NCBI GenBank assembly: GCA_012064385.1
Contig: QRDG01001725.1
Span: 744,001 to 808,000 of the forward strand
Length of the DNA: 64,000 nucleotides
Reading direction: 5' to 3'
Origin: Puccinellia tenuiflora
Lineage: Eukaryota > Streptophyta > Magnoliopsida > Poales > Poaceae
Shown here: positions 22,577 through 35,222 of the stretch, one piece after another
Position numbering within the stretch: position 1 is the first letter of the stretch
Layout of the letters: the number at the start of each line of letters is the position of its first letter
Notes under the pieces: generated by a model
Seen by the model: only the letters and a program-made list of their open reading frames with translations
Database searches by the model: none
Told to the model about the DNA's origin: nothing
Program-made: the position numbers and the translations under genes

Positions 22577-24946
22577 TGATGCCGACATGCCTGCCTGTAC
22601 AGGTACAGCTAACCTAACTGGGTAAGTTATGTTTTAGCTTTGGTCTGACAGTGCTGAGAGATGATCATTCACAATTGTGTACTAAGTTCTATTTAACACA
22701 CCGAGTTATAGAATTGTGATGACTGTCCTTCTTTGTTCGAAAAAGAACTACTCCAAACTACGCATATTATTTCTGTAGATTCAACAAAATTAATTCCATG
22801 GCTTTGCTACTTCATTTCACTATTTTACGTTCCCTAGAGGCGAAAACTAATGCAACATCTGTAAAAATGTAAAGTTTAATATTTAGTATCTGTCACGATA
22901 TGTGTTCAACACGCAGTGGTTAATCAGTTTGGGGATGTAACCAACGACCACCTTAGTTGGAGACATTATGAACCAGCTAACATATATTCTCAAGGCTACC
23001 ATACAATTATACAGTTACAGACAGCAATCCAGAAATTCAGAAGAAGTCTCCTCCTTGTTGGCAAAAGGGAGCACAGATCATTGACCCATTCCTCACCTGG
23101 CACTCCATTTTAGAATAAATATATGTTAATGGGGTCAAGCCAACTGGGAGACGTTTTGTTTTAAATTGCTAATATTATTGGATAGGCACTAGGTGGTTGC
23201 TTCAACTATATTACAAATCCAGTTGCAGTATGAGCCAATTTGTCACCTGGGAAAATTGCAGCCTGCTAGATAGTGACAGGTGGAGTACCCAATTTGAGAT
23301 ATCTCGTCCCTGTTCCTGTCAGTCGTCCGATAGGATTGTTGTAGGTAGCATATTAGTAGTTTGTCAATATCAACCTTCGCAATAAGTCAATATTGGAATG
23401 GCTCAATAATTACTTCAGTACAACATTTTCTTTAGTATAACAGCTTGTCTATAATACATGCAGCAGAATTCGGGCCGCCCACTGCATGATTCAAATTCGA
23501 AGTTCAGTTTAGAAGCCATGTTTCTAGTTTCAACAAACAGGAGCAATGGAGCATGCCCTGGCTTTGAACATATGATTCTATCAGCTGATCTAAACTTTCA
23601 CTGAAGCTGCGAGCGTGAAGAACATTCGAAAAGCCACCTGCTTATGGCAATTTATCGCTCTGGCAAGTATCGGATTCAAGCCCTGAATTCTCCAGGCTCC
23701 ATTCCATGAACATCATCACAGGTGGACTGAACCAACTGTTCTTTTCAATACTGACAACAGTTTCAGATTGTCAAATAATCCCGTTTCTTTCCTTGCTACT
23801 GGAGATCTCTCGTGGCCACTACTCGCTTTGCTGATGATTTATCTCGGTTCCTGTTGGGTTCCATTGTCACATGCATTCAAAGAGCGATGCCAGAATGCTA
23901 CGTTTGACAGATTACTACATCTGCAGCAAGCGAATAACGAAGTAGTGCATCTACTATATTACATGTGAAAGAACTCTACAAAAGAATAGCATGTGATGTA
24001 CTATACAATTCAATAGAATGAACTACACTTATCAGTAGATATTTAATATACAATGATGAACTAATCAACGCTTATGTTGGCTCTATATAAAGCGAAGAGT
24101 GATCTGGGTGGTCATATGAACCGACGAAGTTTAGGCTAACCCTAGCACTACTTATACTTGCAATAACTAATACTCGATTGAAAGTAAGTGTAGTAAGGCC
24201 TCCCAAGTGCGAAGTGTGAATGATTGTTGTTCAAGTAATTGCTTCATCACTGAGACCTGAGAAGTGAGAAGCATGAGCCTTTTATTCTTTTGGGACACAG
24301 CTTCGCGTGCAGTTCCGAGCAACATCATCCAGTTCTGCACTTGCTTGCACGTTGGTTGTCAGCAAAATCCGTTACATCGACAACATCTGTCCTGATAATT
24401 AGACAACCATGTCGTTACGAGGACACAAATACTGATTGATGGTATTCACTCATCTAGAAGACCAGAAGAGTATCAACAATTTCCTCAATGAAAGAGCCTT
24501 GTCATAATTTTCTTCAATGAAAGATGGTTTCCTTCCATAATTTTCTTTAATGAAAGAGGGTTGGTTGCCACTTGATAACTGTAGTTTGGCCCATTTTCTT
24601 ATGACGGATTATCCATCAACAAACCATGTGGTCAATGTTACACATTCATGTTGATGTTATTCTTTGAGTTTTATCACAACCAATCAACGTTTTACGGTGT
24701 AAATTTCCAATATCACACTACCTAGTATCTACTCCATCTGTCAAGGTGTGTCTGAATATTTGATGGCAGGTGAATTTCTTTAAATGTAACAACCTTCAGT
24801 TGAACACAAGTATTTTTTTTTCGCATCACGCATCTAAGAGATCAAACTGCAACTGCATGTGTTTTGAAGGAGCAGGAGAATACATGGAGTACCTGTGCGG
24901 TGGAGTGTGGGGCTTATGGTTATCGCATGCAGTTGCTTCTCATCCC
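22577..24946. other. Intergenic region between two convergent genes
   Basis: It holds the 3-prime flanks of the RING-H2 gene (+) and the coiled-coil gene (-). I see no further gene, no TIR element and no LTR. A TATATAAAG string at about 24083-24091 has no open frame behind it. A short minisatellite lies at 24478-24568. Confidence 0.6.
24478..24568. repeat. Short minisatellite, three units of about 32 bp
   Basis: Three successive units share TTTYYTYAATGAAAGA followed by a variable tail ending CATAA. They lie about 400 bp beyond the stop codon of the coiled-coil gene, possibly in its 3-prime flank. Confidence 0.7.
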
Positions 24947-27900
24947 TTAGAACCATCGTCCCTTCTTTGCAGTTGCATTTTTCAACTCCATTACTAGTTC
25001 TTCTCGTTGAGCCTCTACTTCTGCATACTGCAGGCTTACGTTGAGTAACCGATCCTGCATATCTTTTAGTTCTGACTCCAATTGGGCTACCCTGTTGTCA
25101 TCCTTGTTATCCTTTTCATCCCTGCTACCAGATTGCCCCTCTTCCGTTGGACTGTACAGGGTAAAAAGAGAGAATATGATCCTCTGAAAGGCATCCCAAT
25201 ATCATTAATTGATGCACAGCAGTACAAACCACATGAAATGAAAACCATTCTAATGTGCATATTATATTGAGTTCTTGAACATGCTATACATTGGATGTTG
25301 TCAAATTACAGGCACATAAATCAAATGTATCCTTGTTTCTTTTCTCTCAATTAATCAAAATATTTTGACTGTACCTATCCTAGGATGTCATCTATTCTGG
25401 AACCAATGTATTCTGCACAAAAGAGACCATGTAGGGCTGGAAACGTTGCAGCCTTAGATAATATATGCACTGGCGACAGCAGTAAACAAAAGTTGATGGG
25501 AGCATACACTGAAACTACCGTCTTGTATAGAATAGTTAGTACCACACCGACGACTTCCCAGGAACACTGTTGCTTTTTTTTTATGCTTAATGGAGTGACT
25601 TACATGGGCTGCAGCTCTCAGAACATGTGAGCTTAACTAAGACTCCAATATTCATGGTATAGCAAAGGAAGTATAGCTAAGGAAATGTAGTGAAAATTGT
25701 GTTTTGCTAGTAACAGAATGTCAGAGGGGTCAGGGATGCGATGAATAAATTCACCTCTGCAGTTGTGCCCTATATAATTTATTTTGCTCCAATGCCTCGG
25801 CAAGTCTAGTCTCCAGTAAATGTATCTTCGATTGAATGTCTGGATCCTCATTAACAGGAGTACCTCCATTGGCATTAGCACTATCATCATTACCCTAAAG
25901 CAGTAAGGAGATAGTTAAGTGAAAATAGTGCAAATGGCCATCACAAGTTAAGGTATAGTTCTAAATGGCTCACCTGATTTATTACAAGCTTTGCTTGCAC
26001 GGATTTACCAAGGTTTTCTTCATCAGTGTCATGCGAAGTACTCTGGATACAAGAGACTTTGTCTGTTAACATGGCCTTCTGCGCCTTTAGTTCTTCACAT
26101 TCTCCAGACAATGACTGCAGGAGCTCTTCTAATTTTTCCTTTTCAAACTTAGCCTGATCAAGAGAATTTTTTAATTTCGAAACTTCATCTTGGATGCTTG
26201 CCATTTTGTTGACCTGGATTTTTAGCCCATAAATTTCTTCCATTACTTGCTCTTTCTCATAATCACTAGATTTATACTTCAACTCTAGTTCGTCTGAAGT
26301 TTTCCTTAAGTTTTCTTCATTGGATCTAGCAGCTTCCATCAATCTTCTCATATGCTCAACATCTGTTGTCAGCGTTTCTTCATTCTGTTTGGATGCATTA
26401 AGTGAATCAACCAGGCCTTTAATTTTGTTCTTAGACTCCGTACGGAGATCTTCCAACTGAGACTCATAATGTCTCATCTGTGCATTGACATCTTCAAGAT
26501 TAGCCTCAAGTTTAGCCTTGTCTGCTCGTAGGGTAGAGACCTCAAGTATGCTATCCAAGGCGGTACTTTCTCGCTCTCCGTCCGTGGAGGTCAGTTGCGT
26601 GGTAAGGCTTATGACCTCCCTCTCAAGATTCTTCACTTCAACAATCTTTTCATTCTCAATCTTGTTTAAAACGAAATGTGCACGATTTATTCTTTCCTCG
26701 TGTTCCTTGTGCTCCTGGAATATATTCTCCAGCTCTGAAATCAAAGATTGCTCTTTCAAAGTTATGTCTTTTTGAAGCGTAGAAAGTTTTTCCTCTAGGA
26801 ACTCCACTGTGTTGAAGAAATCCACTGTCTTCCTTTTTGATTGATCTAATTCCTGCTCTAGCTGTGCGCAACGGCCATGTAATTCCAGCTTCTGCTTCTT
26901 TAGGTCCGCTATTAGAGTCTGAAGAGAACTGCACTCTTCAGTAACACTGTCAATTGTGGCCTGTAGTTTTTCTTTTGATCTTCTTAGAGCCTCCGAATCC
27001 TCTTGCATTTCTGACAACCTTCTTTGAGATTCCAGCTTTCCAGCTTCCATCTCTGCTTGCTGCTGTTCTACTAAATCATTAATATTTGTCATAAGTGATA
27101 TAGAATCATCCATTTGTAGCTTGATTGACTCATTTTCACTTGCCAGAGAAGTCAACTGAGCCTCTAGTTCAGATATGAACTGTGACAACTCAATATTCTC
27201 ATACTCCAACTTTGATACATGCGACTCGAGTTCGACTTTCCGGCTTTCAAGCTCACTACTCTTTGTTTCCAGAACCTTATTGGAAGAAATATGGGAATCT
27301 ACACTGTTGGTAAGCAAAAGGAGTTCTTCTCGCACTTCATCCAAGCATTTTGAAGTCATGCAACTTTCCTTAAGTGATGCTGCCAAACGTTCATCTAACT
27401 GATCCTTCTCCTTCTGAATATCAGAAATAGTGTTCTCCATGTCTCTCTTACAATCGTGAAGACCATCAATGACTTGTTCTTTCAGCAGAACTGTCTTCAA
27501 AAGCTCACTGATCTTTGCTTCGAGAACCTTATTGGCAGAAACATGGGAATCTACACTGCTGGTGAGCACAAGGAGATCTTCTCGAGCTTCATCCAAGCAT
27601 TTTGAAGTCATGCTACTCTCTTCAAGTGAAGCTTCCAAACGTTCCTCTAACTGAATCTTCTCCTTCTGAATATCAGAAATGGTGTTCTCCATTTCTCTCT
27701 TACAATGGTGAAAACCATCAACTTCTTGTTCTTTCAGCAGAACTGTATGCACAAGCTCATTGATCTTTTGTTCGAGAACCTTATTGGCAGAAACACAGGA
27801 ATCTAGACTGCTGGTAAGCACAAGGAGATCTTCTTGCGCTTCATTCAAGCATTTTGAAGTCATGCTACTTTCTTCGAGTGAAGCTGCCAAACGTTCCTCT

Positions 27901-30900
27901 AACTGACTCTTCTCCATCTGAATATCATAAATGGCGTTCTCCATTTCTCTCTTACAATGGTGAAAACCATCGATGTCTTGTTCCTTCAGCAGAACTGTAT
28001 GCACAAGCTCACTGATCTTTGCTTCGAGAACCGTATTGGCAGAAACATGGGAATCTACACTGCTGGTAAGCACAAGGAGATCTTCTCGCGCTTCATCCAA
28101 GCATTTCGACGTCATGCTACTTTCTTCAAGTGATGCTGCCAAACGTTCCTCTAAGTGCCTCTTCTCCTGCTGAATGTCAGAAATGTTGTTCTCCATTTCT
28201 CTTATGCAATGTTTCAAACCATCGATCTCTTGTTCTTTCAGCAGAACAGTACGCTTCGACACATCTAAGTCAGTTTCAATGTCACCAGGTTCTTCACATC
28301 TCAGTTTGTAATGTCTTGAACTACCAGTGTCCTCTCCCTCCAGCTCGGTGGCATGGAGGAGCTTTCCCCTCAGCTCAGATAATTCAAGAGTTCTCTCTTT
28401 TAACTCATCTTGGCTTTTCTGGAACTTCTCTTCTAGCCCACTGAACTCAGACCTCAAATTTAGCAGATTCAGCTCCAACTCAGTTGCATGGAGGAGCTTT
28501 TCCCTCAGCTCAGATAATTCAAGTGTTCTCTCTTTTAACTCATCTTGACTTTTCTGGAACTTCTCTTCTAGCCCACTGAATTCGGACCTCGAATTCAGAA
28601 GATTGAGCTCCAGCTCAGTGGCATGGAGGAGCTTTTCCCTCATCTCAGATAATTCAAGTGTTCTCTCTTTTAACTCGTCTTGACTTTTCTGGAACTTCTC
28701 TTCTTGCCCACTGAACTCGGACCTCAAATTCAGAAGATTCAGCTCCAGCTCAGTGGCATGGAGGAGCTTTTCCCTCAGCTCAGATAATTCAATTGTTCTT
28801 TCTTTTAACTCATCTTGGCTTTTCTGGAAATTCTCTTCTAGCCCACTGAACTCAGACCTCAAATTCAAAAGATTCAGCTCAAGGTCAGCACATTTTCTCT
28901 CTAGGTGTTTTACCTCAGATGTTGATCTCCCCTCAATGGGTATTTCTTCACTACCTGAAATGCAGGGATCCTCTCCTTTTGCCATCCCACTCACTTCTTT
29001 CAACTTGTATATAAGCCCCAAATTTTCATCGGCTAATTCAGAATAGTCATTCTCTAGCTCCCGTAATTTTACCTTCAAAAACTCATTTTCTTTTTCCAAT
29101 TCAAGATAAATAGTATCTGGGCCTGCACCATCTGCATTTTCTATACTGAGCATACGATTCAATTTCTCCCTCAACATTGTGATTTCATCTTCTTTTAGTG
29201 ACAGTATTCTGGCCCATTCGGAAGCTTCTTGAACTGTCAATTCACTTTTGGAGACCTCGTGAACAACCACATCACTCGCTTGGGGAAGTTTGGACATTTC
29301 CATTCTCTGTAGCTCTATTGTTTCTTCCAGCTCTTGCAGAATAGAAACAAGCTCTATATTGGCCTCTTGGGTCTTGTTCAGTTGGGCTGTTAGGTTTGCA
29401 TTTGATTCTTTCAGATACTGCACTTCATCTATAGTTTCCTTCTGAAGAACTATCACATCCCCAGATTTTGGAGTTCCTACAATAGTTTGACGTGCGGTTA
29501 CATCCTCCAAACATGATTTCAGTTCTTCAATTTCTCGCCTCAAGGAATCCAGTTCAGAATGTGAAGCAGAAAGTTCCAGCGCTAGCTCAGCCTGTTGCTT
29601 GGATTTGTCAGCACGCTCATTCTTCAGTGTCTCCAGTTCAATTTTCAGCTTGCGAGAATGTTTTTCCCACTTTTTTGCCTTGTCGTGTAATACCTCAACT
29701 GTTTCTTCAGAAGTGTCAAGGAGATCTTTGGAATTAGAACTTCGACGAGACTTTGGTGCTGAGAAACTCGCATCCTGAAATTACAGATGCAGTCTCGTTT
29801 ACACATAGTACACTGAAAAGGTGGCATGTGCATCTCCATTATTTAAGAAAGAAAATAGTACGTTGATTGCTGAAAAAGAGTCTTTGTTAGGTGTTCTCCA
29901 TATTCAGACTGTTACTTTCATGTTATTTAGTTATTCATAATGCTAGAGTTCTCATAAAAGAGAAATGAACATCAACAAGTAGATAGGATTAGGAAAATAC
30001 TGGCAAGAGGTGTGGCAACCATAGCAAAGGGTGTGGTTGTTGAGTCATGGACTTGAACGAAAAAAAATATTTTGTTTGCTGCTTCACTTAGAAGTTAACA
30101 GACATTTACCATTAGGGTAAGAAAAAGGCGTGGACATATAAATGTTGATTGGATCTATCTCTGACAGAAGAACACAAAACAAACATCCTCTATTCAGCAT
30201 ATGTCAGTAGTTATATAACAAAGCGGATATGTATCCTCAGAATACATGTTTTTATTATCAAACATCATATTAGCCCGAGTGAAAGTTTCTGACTGAGCCA
30301 AGACCATCAGTGTTCTTTGGATGCAGAAGAAGGGTATAGGTGTAAATTTGTAACTTGGTCATCCTGATGCACAGAGTGCAGTGGGGGTTTAAGCAAAAGA
30401 AGCAACAGATTTGCTACGACAACCCAAGCTATAATTTTCAGCTAATATGTAAAAAACATGTCGCCTACTTCGGCTAAAACTCGCAGCTCATCAGTGGACA
30501 TAAATGTTCAAGCAGGAACCAATATAACATATGAAGGCATTCAAACTGTTGGAGTTATTTCATTTGCTGCACGCCTGCACCTGTCATCTATGAAGACAAA
30601 CAGCTTTCTGTCTCGACAAACATAATGTAAAAAAAATATTTGGCACATATGAGTTTTGGTCAAGGGCATCATACCCTATTTCCAGATTCATCTTGATTTC
30701 CTGACAAAGAGCGAGCACTCTTGTTCACAATATTGTAAAAGACGTCTGATTTTCTGTCCATCTCACCGTTGGTTGGACTAGAGTCAGCAAGACGAGCAGA
30801 TAGCTCACCCCATGATTTCCCACTGCATATAATGCCAATATGACAATAGAGAACAAGTCCGATGAGCAGTCAAGAGACAATAAATAGTAGAAGTTTAGGA

Positions 30901-33900
30901 TGTCAAATAGGTGTCCACCAAAGACCAAAGATGCATGATTGCAACCACTAGAGTAAAAATAGGAATGACGGACATGTCAATGTGAAAATGGTCCAGTTAC
31001 CTGGATTTCTTTGCGCCAAGACATTGAATCTTAAGCTGCAAAAACAAACAATGGAGATCATCACAAACAGAATAAATACTAATTTTCCCGCAAAAAAAAG
31101 AATAAATACTAATTTGTTAGCGCGCTACAATTTGGGAAAATTTTGTTTTTACCACACTAGTTTTGGCCCATTTTGCTTTTGCCACTCTAGATTTTGACAT
31201 TTTGCTTTTGCCCTTTTGAGTGGCAAAAACAAAACCAAAACACCAATAGTAGGGGCAAATGCAAAACCAAATTTCACTGTTTTCATTTTGGTTTTGCCCC
31301 ACATAGGGAAAAAATGATGTATTACCAAGAACTGGCAGGGCAAAAGCAAAATGTCAAAATTTAGAGTGGCAAAAGCAAAATGGACAAAAATTAGTGTGGC
31401 AAAAACAAAATTTTCCCCTACAAATTCCCATAAACCCACCATCCCAATGAGAGTCAGAACTTGCGGCCTCGGACATAACAAAAACAGGTCTTTTATCGGG
31501 GAAAAACCAAAAAACAGGTGTAAATCTCATTGTCTACCACGTGAACATCTTGAAAGCCTTACGATTTGATCTGATGCTACTCTACCGTTGTGAAAAAACA
31601 ATATCGTACAGAGAAATAATAAATTAGGTAGATTATTTATGAGTTCATCTGTAATAGCTAATGATCAAATTTAGCGCTTCCTTCTGGGTTGTATAAAGTA
31701 TAAACTGCTAGCAATACTAGGTTACAAGCAGAGGCTGGCAACCATAAACTAACATATATATTATATCAAAGCAACTGCACTTTTAGAGGTATATAAAATG
31801 GGAAAAGGCTAGAGAAAGTTAAGAATTTGTTGTACATCCAAGAACTAACATAGATGGAAGGTCAACAGAATGTGAGCAAGGACTAGAGAGAGTTAAGCAT
31901 TTCAGAGAGGCAATCAACCTGTAGGCAATTCTATGGTTCAGGTCAAAGCATCTGCACTTTTAAAAGGTATATACAATGCGCGCAAAGGCTAGAGAATATC
32001 AACCTGTAGGCAACTAGATGGACCAAAACCATTGTGAAACAGAGGATCATGTGGGATAAAATATACAATCAGAAATTCTCTAGAATAAAACAAGTACAGC
32101 TAAATGACATGTACCTGTAAAACTGTGCCAGCATTGCACCTCTTCAATGGCAAAGAGATGTCAGTGGAATCTGATGAACTGAGATAGTTCGTCAAATTAA
32201 GGAACACTTCACCAAGGGTAGCAGTTTTTGTTGATCCCTATAATGGTAGATGTGTAGTAAGGCAGCAGTATAATGAAGGAATAGAAATTTGATAGGCAAG
32301 TGAGTGAGATTATAAAAATCATGCTAGCAATAGCTTTACCATGGAAACAACAATTTTGCACTGACACTCCTGAAATTCTTGTGACACTTCATCTCGAGAA
32401 AACCGAATTGGTTGCAGGAGGGAGTCAGGCCATTGACAGAACCCATTAAGAGCAGCCGCTTTACTTGATTTGGCAATTGTTTTTCCACTGCCCACTGAAA
32501 TAATTGTAATGAGCAGCATATCTGATACTACTGGTACCTGTTGAGCAAGCACCAATCAGAAATTCACGAACAGACCTATGTCATCCATTTGCATCAGTGT
32601 GGTATTTCCTTTGTAGCGTGCTGCACTGCTATGTGTTTCCATGTCGTACCAAACAAAATAAGTACAGATATTCAGACAATTACTATTAGATCTTCTTCCC
32701 TCTATTCGAGCAACTGATGAATTTTGAGGATTTCCCATTCATTGGTTTAGCACCTCATAATTTGCAACTGGAGTAGAAAATCCTTTACTACTCGTGCTTT
32801 TACATATCGATGAGATAATGGGGGTGGAAATTCCTTAAGTGACAACGAATGGAGTAGCAAAAATCCTCAATTTGTCCTAGCGAAGATCATACAGTATCAG
32901 CCCATCTTCTATCGAGCTACTTTAAAAACACATGCTTGTCTTATCTAGGACTAGGATTGAAGACGATCTGAACGCAGCAGCATCTGCCCGGGGTACGTGT
33001 CAAAAAATTGTTGGTCCAGGATTGGTGCGGGAGGCCACCAGTAGCATGTATTTTTTTCTTTTGCTTGAATTAGAAAAACGGTACAGATACACGTGGGGCC
33101 GCGCCTGATATCATACTACTCATCTTCCCCAATCTTTCTCCGCATCTGAATCTAGAAGCCACCGCTGCTGGGGGCGCCAAGGTCAGGCCGCCTCAACGCC
33201 CAGTTTATGTTGTCGATTTCCGCCGGCCGCAGCTGCCGACTTGTCCAGCTTCCGTCGGCCAGGCCGTGGCCAAGCTGAAGAAAATCATCACCGCCGCCAT
33301 TTCCCAGGTCCTACAGCAGCTTCCCTCTGACAAAGCTTAAATCGATGTCGCCGTTGACGACTGTCGTTGTCTCACGCGTGCTTGCCTGCCCTGCACCCGC
33401 AGTGGCGGCTGCGCGCCGCCACGACGCCGTCATGTCAGACGTCCTTTTGCTCAGTCGCCGTCGTCCTTTTTCGCAGCTCCCACCGTCGTCCTTTTTGCCC
33501 AGGTCCCGGCGTCCCGCAGTGGCGGCTTGCGCGCCGCCATGTTAGCCGTCTTTTTGCCCAGCTACCGTCGCTGTCCTTTTTCCCCAGCTCTCGCCGCTGT
33601 CCTTTTTCCCGGCTCCCGCCGTCGTCCTTTCTCCCAGCTCCCACCGCCGTCCTTTTTACCCAGGTCCCGCAGTGGCGGCTGGCGCGCCGCCACGGCGCCG
33701 CCATATCAGCTGTCCTTTCTCCCAGCTCCCGCCGCCGTCCTTTCTCCCAGCTCCCACCGCCGTTTTTTTTGCCCAGGTCGTGCCGCCGGTTCCGTTGGTG
33801 CGGCCATGGCGAAGATGTTGCCGTACTGCCCCGGGCTTGGAGAAGGAGAGATAGGGACGCGTTTCTGTTTCTCTCTCTCCTTTCTGGCGGGCCCTACCAG

Positions 33901-34821
33901 TGTATTTTGGTGTATATAGATAGTGTAATTGGAAAAATGTGAGCTGCAGTTGTGGGGTCTATCTCAGGTTTGGACCAATGGTAACGCGGAATGTGCCCGG
34001 TGCAGATGCCGCCCAGGGCAGAGGCTCATTTTCCATTGAAGCATGTCACTCCTTGTATACAAATTTAAAAGGAGCTCTCACAACCTTCTGATGCCTCCAT
34101 GGCCCAATGTTAGACGTCACGATCACAACTGAGCTTAAATATGTCGAGTTTGCTAATAACTCTCAGTTAATTAATATCAGAACACATAATCAGGTGAGCA
34201 TTCTTTCTAAGACTAGCATTTCCTTCTATTAACGAAATTAACCACATCACGTATCAACAACTTCAAATTGGACTCGTTTCCCCGGAGTGAATATGATCTC
34301 CCCCAGACATGGCTACGGGGAAACTTCTCCCACTGTAGGACCAGCATAGACATTCATATACATTTATCGATCTTCCTAAACATGCATATTACAGTCACAC
34401 GCTCATGCTCCCTCAATCCATCACAGTGAAATTTGGATACAACCCATGAGCCAAAATTATAACAGGAAATAATTTTTTTTAAATGCGCCTATTCACGGGG
34501 CCAAATAATCGATACACTCGTATATAATTTAAAAAAATGCGCCTATTCTGGAAGTAGAAAAAAAAATCGATCATTCACGCGCCTATTCCCTAACCCAGAG
34601 ATTTCAAACGCCTGATCCTGCATTGAGATCACCGGGTAACGGAGCAAATCCACAATGTGTCCACTCTAGCAACCGAATCGCCAATCCCAAATCGCTCGAA
34701 ACGCAAATGCGAACAGAATATATTACGAACAATTCACCTGGACGGCGCAGAAGCTGGAGAAACTGAACTCCATCCGCCGGCTGAGCCGATCCGACGAGCG
34801 GGCCCGATTCTCCTTCGACAT
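24947..34821 (-). CDS. NT-C2 domain, long coiled-coil protein (eight exons)
   Basis: Exons by eye, all with GT-AG introns and consistent phases: 34821-34738, 32537-32340, 32237-32115, 31035-31001, 30822-30675, 29774-25974, 25894-25755, 25151-24947. The product is 1577 residues. Residues 1 to about 150 form an NT-C2 (EEIG1/EHBP1 N-terminal) domain: MEFSFSSFCAVQVPVV, GKTIAKSSKAAALNG, CQWPDS, CKIVVSMGSTKTATLGEVFL, ISLPLKRCN, LKIQCLGAK. The rest is an almost unbroken coiled coil encoded mainly by the 3.8-kb exon, ending in a basic KKGRWF tail. Plant relatives are annotated as myosin-heavy-chain-like or sporulation-specific-like proteins; their biochemical role is not established, and NT-C2 domains are thought to aid membrane association. 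The start at MSKENRARSS is inferred from the family pattern; a second ATG lies 16 codons later. Two internal tandem arrays lengthen the rod. The frame is intact throughout, so this is probably a working gene. Confidence 0.88.
27243..28250 (-). repeat. Coding tandem array, 4 x 252 bp (84 residues)
   Basis: Four adjacent units, each beginning (T)VLLKEQ and containing MTSKCLxEAxEDLLxLT, have boundaries spaced exactly 252 bp apart (28250, 27998, 27746, 27494). 84 residues equal 12 heptads, so each duplication keeps the coiled-coil register. The last unit is the most diverged. Confidence 0.93.
28345..28884 (-). repeat. Coding tandem array, 4 x 135 bp (45 residues)
   Basis: Four units of the form LELNLLNLRSEFSGLEEKFQ followed by KSQDELKERTLELSELREKL and LHATE. 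The GCATGGAGGAGC marker (plus strand) recurs at 28351, 28486, 28621 and 28756, exactly 135 bp apart. 45 residues is not a multiple of seven; it is close to four hendecads. Confidence 0.93.
31134..31418. mobile_element. MITE with long TIRs in intron 3 of the coiled-coil gene
   Basis: Terminal inverted repeats of about 80 bp (31134-31215 and 31338-31418) begin GGGAAAATTTTGTTTTT and match with few differences. The flanks TACAATTT (31126-31133) and TACAAATT (31419-31426) look like an 8-bp TSD with one mismatch, which suggests hAT type. The motif TTTTGCTTTTGCC recurs several times inside each arm. It is non-coding. Confidence 0.8.
32975..34015. mobile_element. MULE-like, GC-rich block in intron 1 of the coiled-coil gene
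   Basis: The left side near 32975-33020 (GCAGCATCTGCCCGGGG, then TTGTTGGTCCAGG) and the reverse complement of the right side near 33970-34015 (GGCGGCATCTGCACCGGG, then CATTGGTCCAA) form an imperfect inverted pair of about 45 bp. The inside is GC-rich, unlike the surrounding intron, and holds a minisatellite and a possibly captured coding fragment (33160-33340). I found no clear TSD. A Pack-MULE-like element is the best guess. Confidence 0.45.
33445..33790. repeat. GC-rich minisatellite, about 25-30-bp units
   Basis: About ten to twelve degenerate units of the form CCCAGCTCCCGCCGCCGTCC followed by TTTTT run through this part. A longer unit containing CGCAGTGGCGGCT and GCGCGCCGCCA also repeats. 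Frames on all strands are open because of the repeat, not because of a gene. Confidence 0.75.
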
Positions 34822-35222
34822 CCCGCCTCCCCTCCCCTCCCCGCGTCTCGAAACTCGTCCGTTAGCGCCGCCAAATCACCCCCCACGTAGCTCAGGCGCG
34901 GCCCGGCCGGTCGCGCCCTCGTCGTCCTCGCCGCGGCATGGCACGGGCGGCTTCGTTCGTCGACGGAACGCCGAGACGGAAGAGGAGACAAATGGATTGG
35001 GGGATTCGAGGCGAGAAAATCGCGGGAGGCGGCGAGGAGTTGGCGCCTGGTTTAGCAAATGGGCCGGGAGCTTAACACGCGTGCTCGTCTCCATTTTTTC
35101 CTCTTTTCCGCATTTAGTTTTCTTCCTCACCTCTGTACGGAAACACGGTGCAGACCGAGCATGTATCCGGTCCAAGCGTGGAGTGTTTAAGGTGACGCCC
35201 GCATTTTCTTCCACGTTGGAGA
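34822..35222 (-). promoter_or_regulatory. Putative 5-prime UTR and promoter of the coiled-coil gene
   Basis: A GC-rich stretch next to the start codon gives way to CT-rich sequence near 35090-35130. No TATA box is evident. The region is bounded upstream by a TIR element starting at 35223, so the native promoter beyond 400 bp has been displaced or replaced. Confidence 0.4.

Noticed and set aside
26485..29046. Plus-strand Ser-rich frames opposite the coiled-coil exon
   Set aside because: Reverse-strand shadows of the Glu/Leu-rich coding exon, repeated with the tandem arrays.
33345..33942. Frames up to 191 codons rich in Pro, Ser and Arg
   Set aside because: Generated by the GC-rich minisatellite in intron 1; all three frames are open and repetitive.
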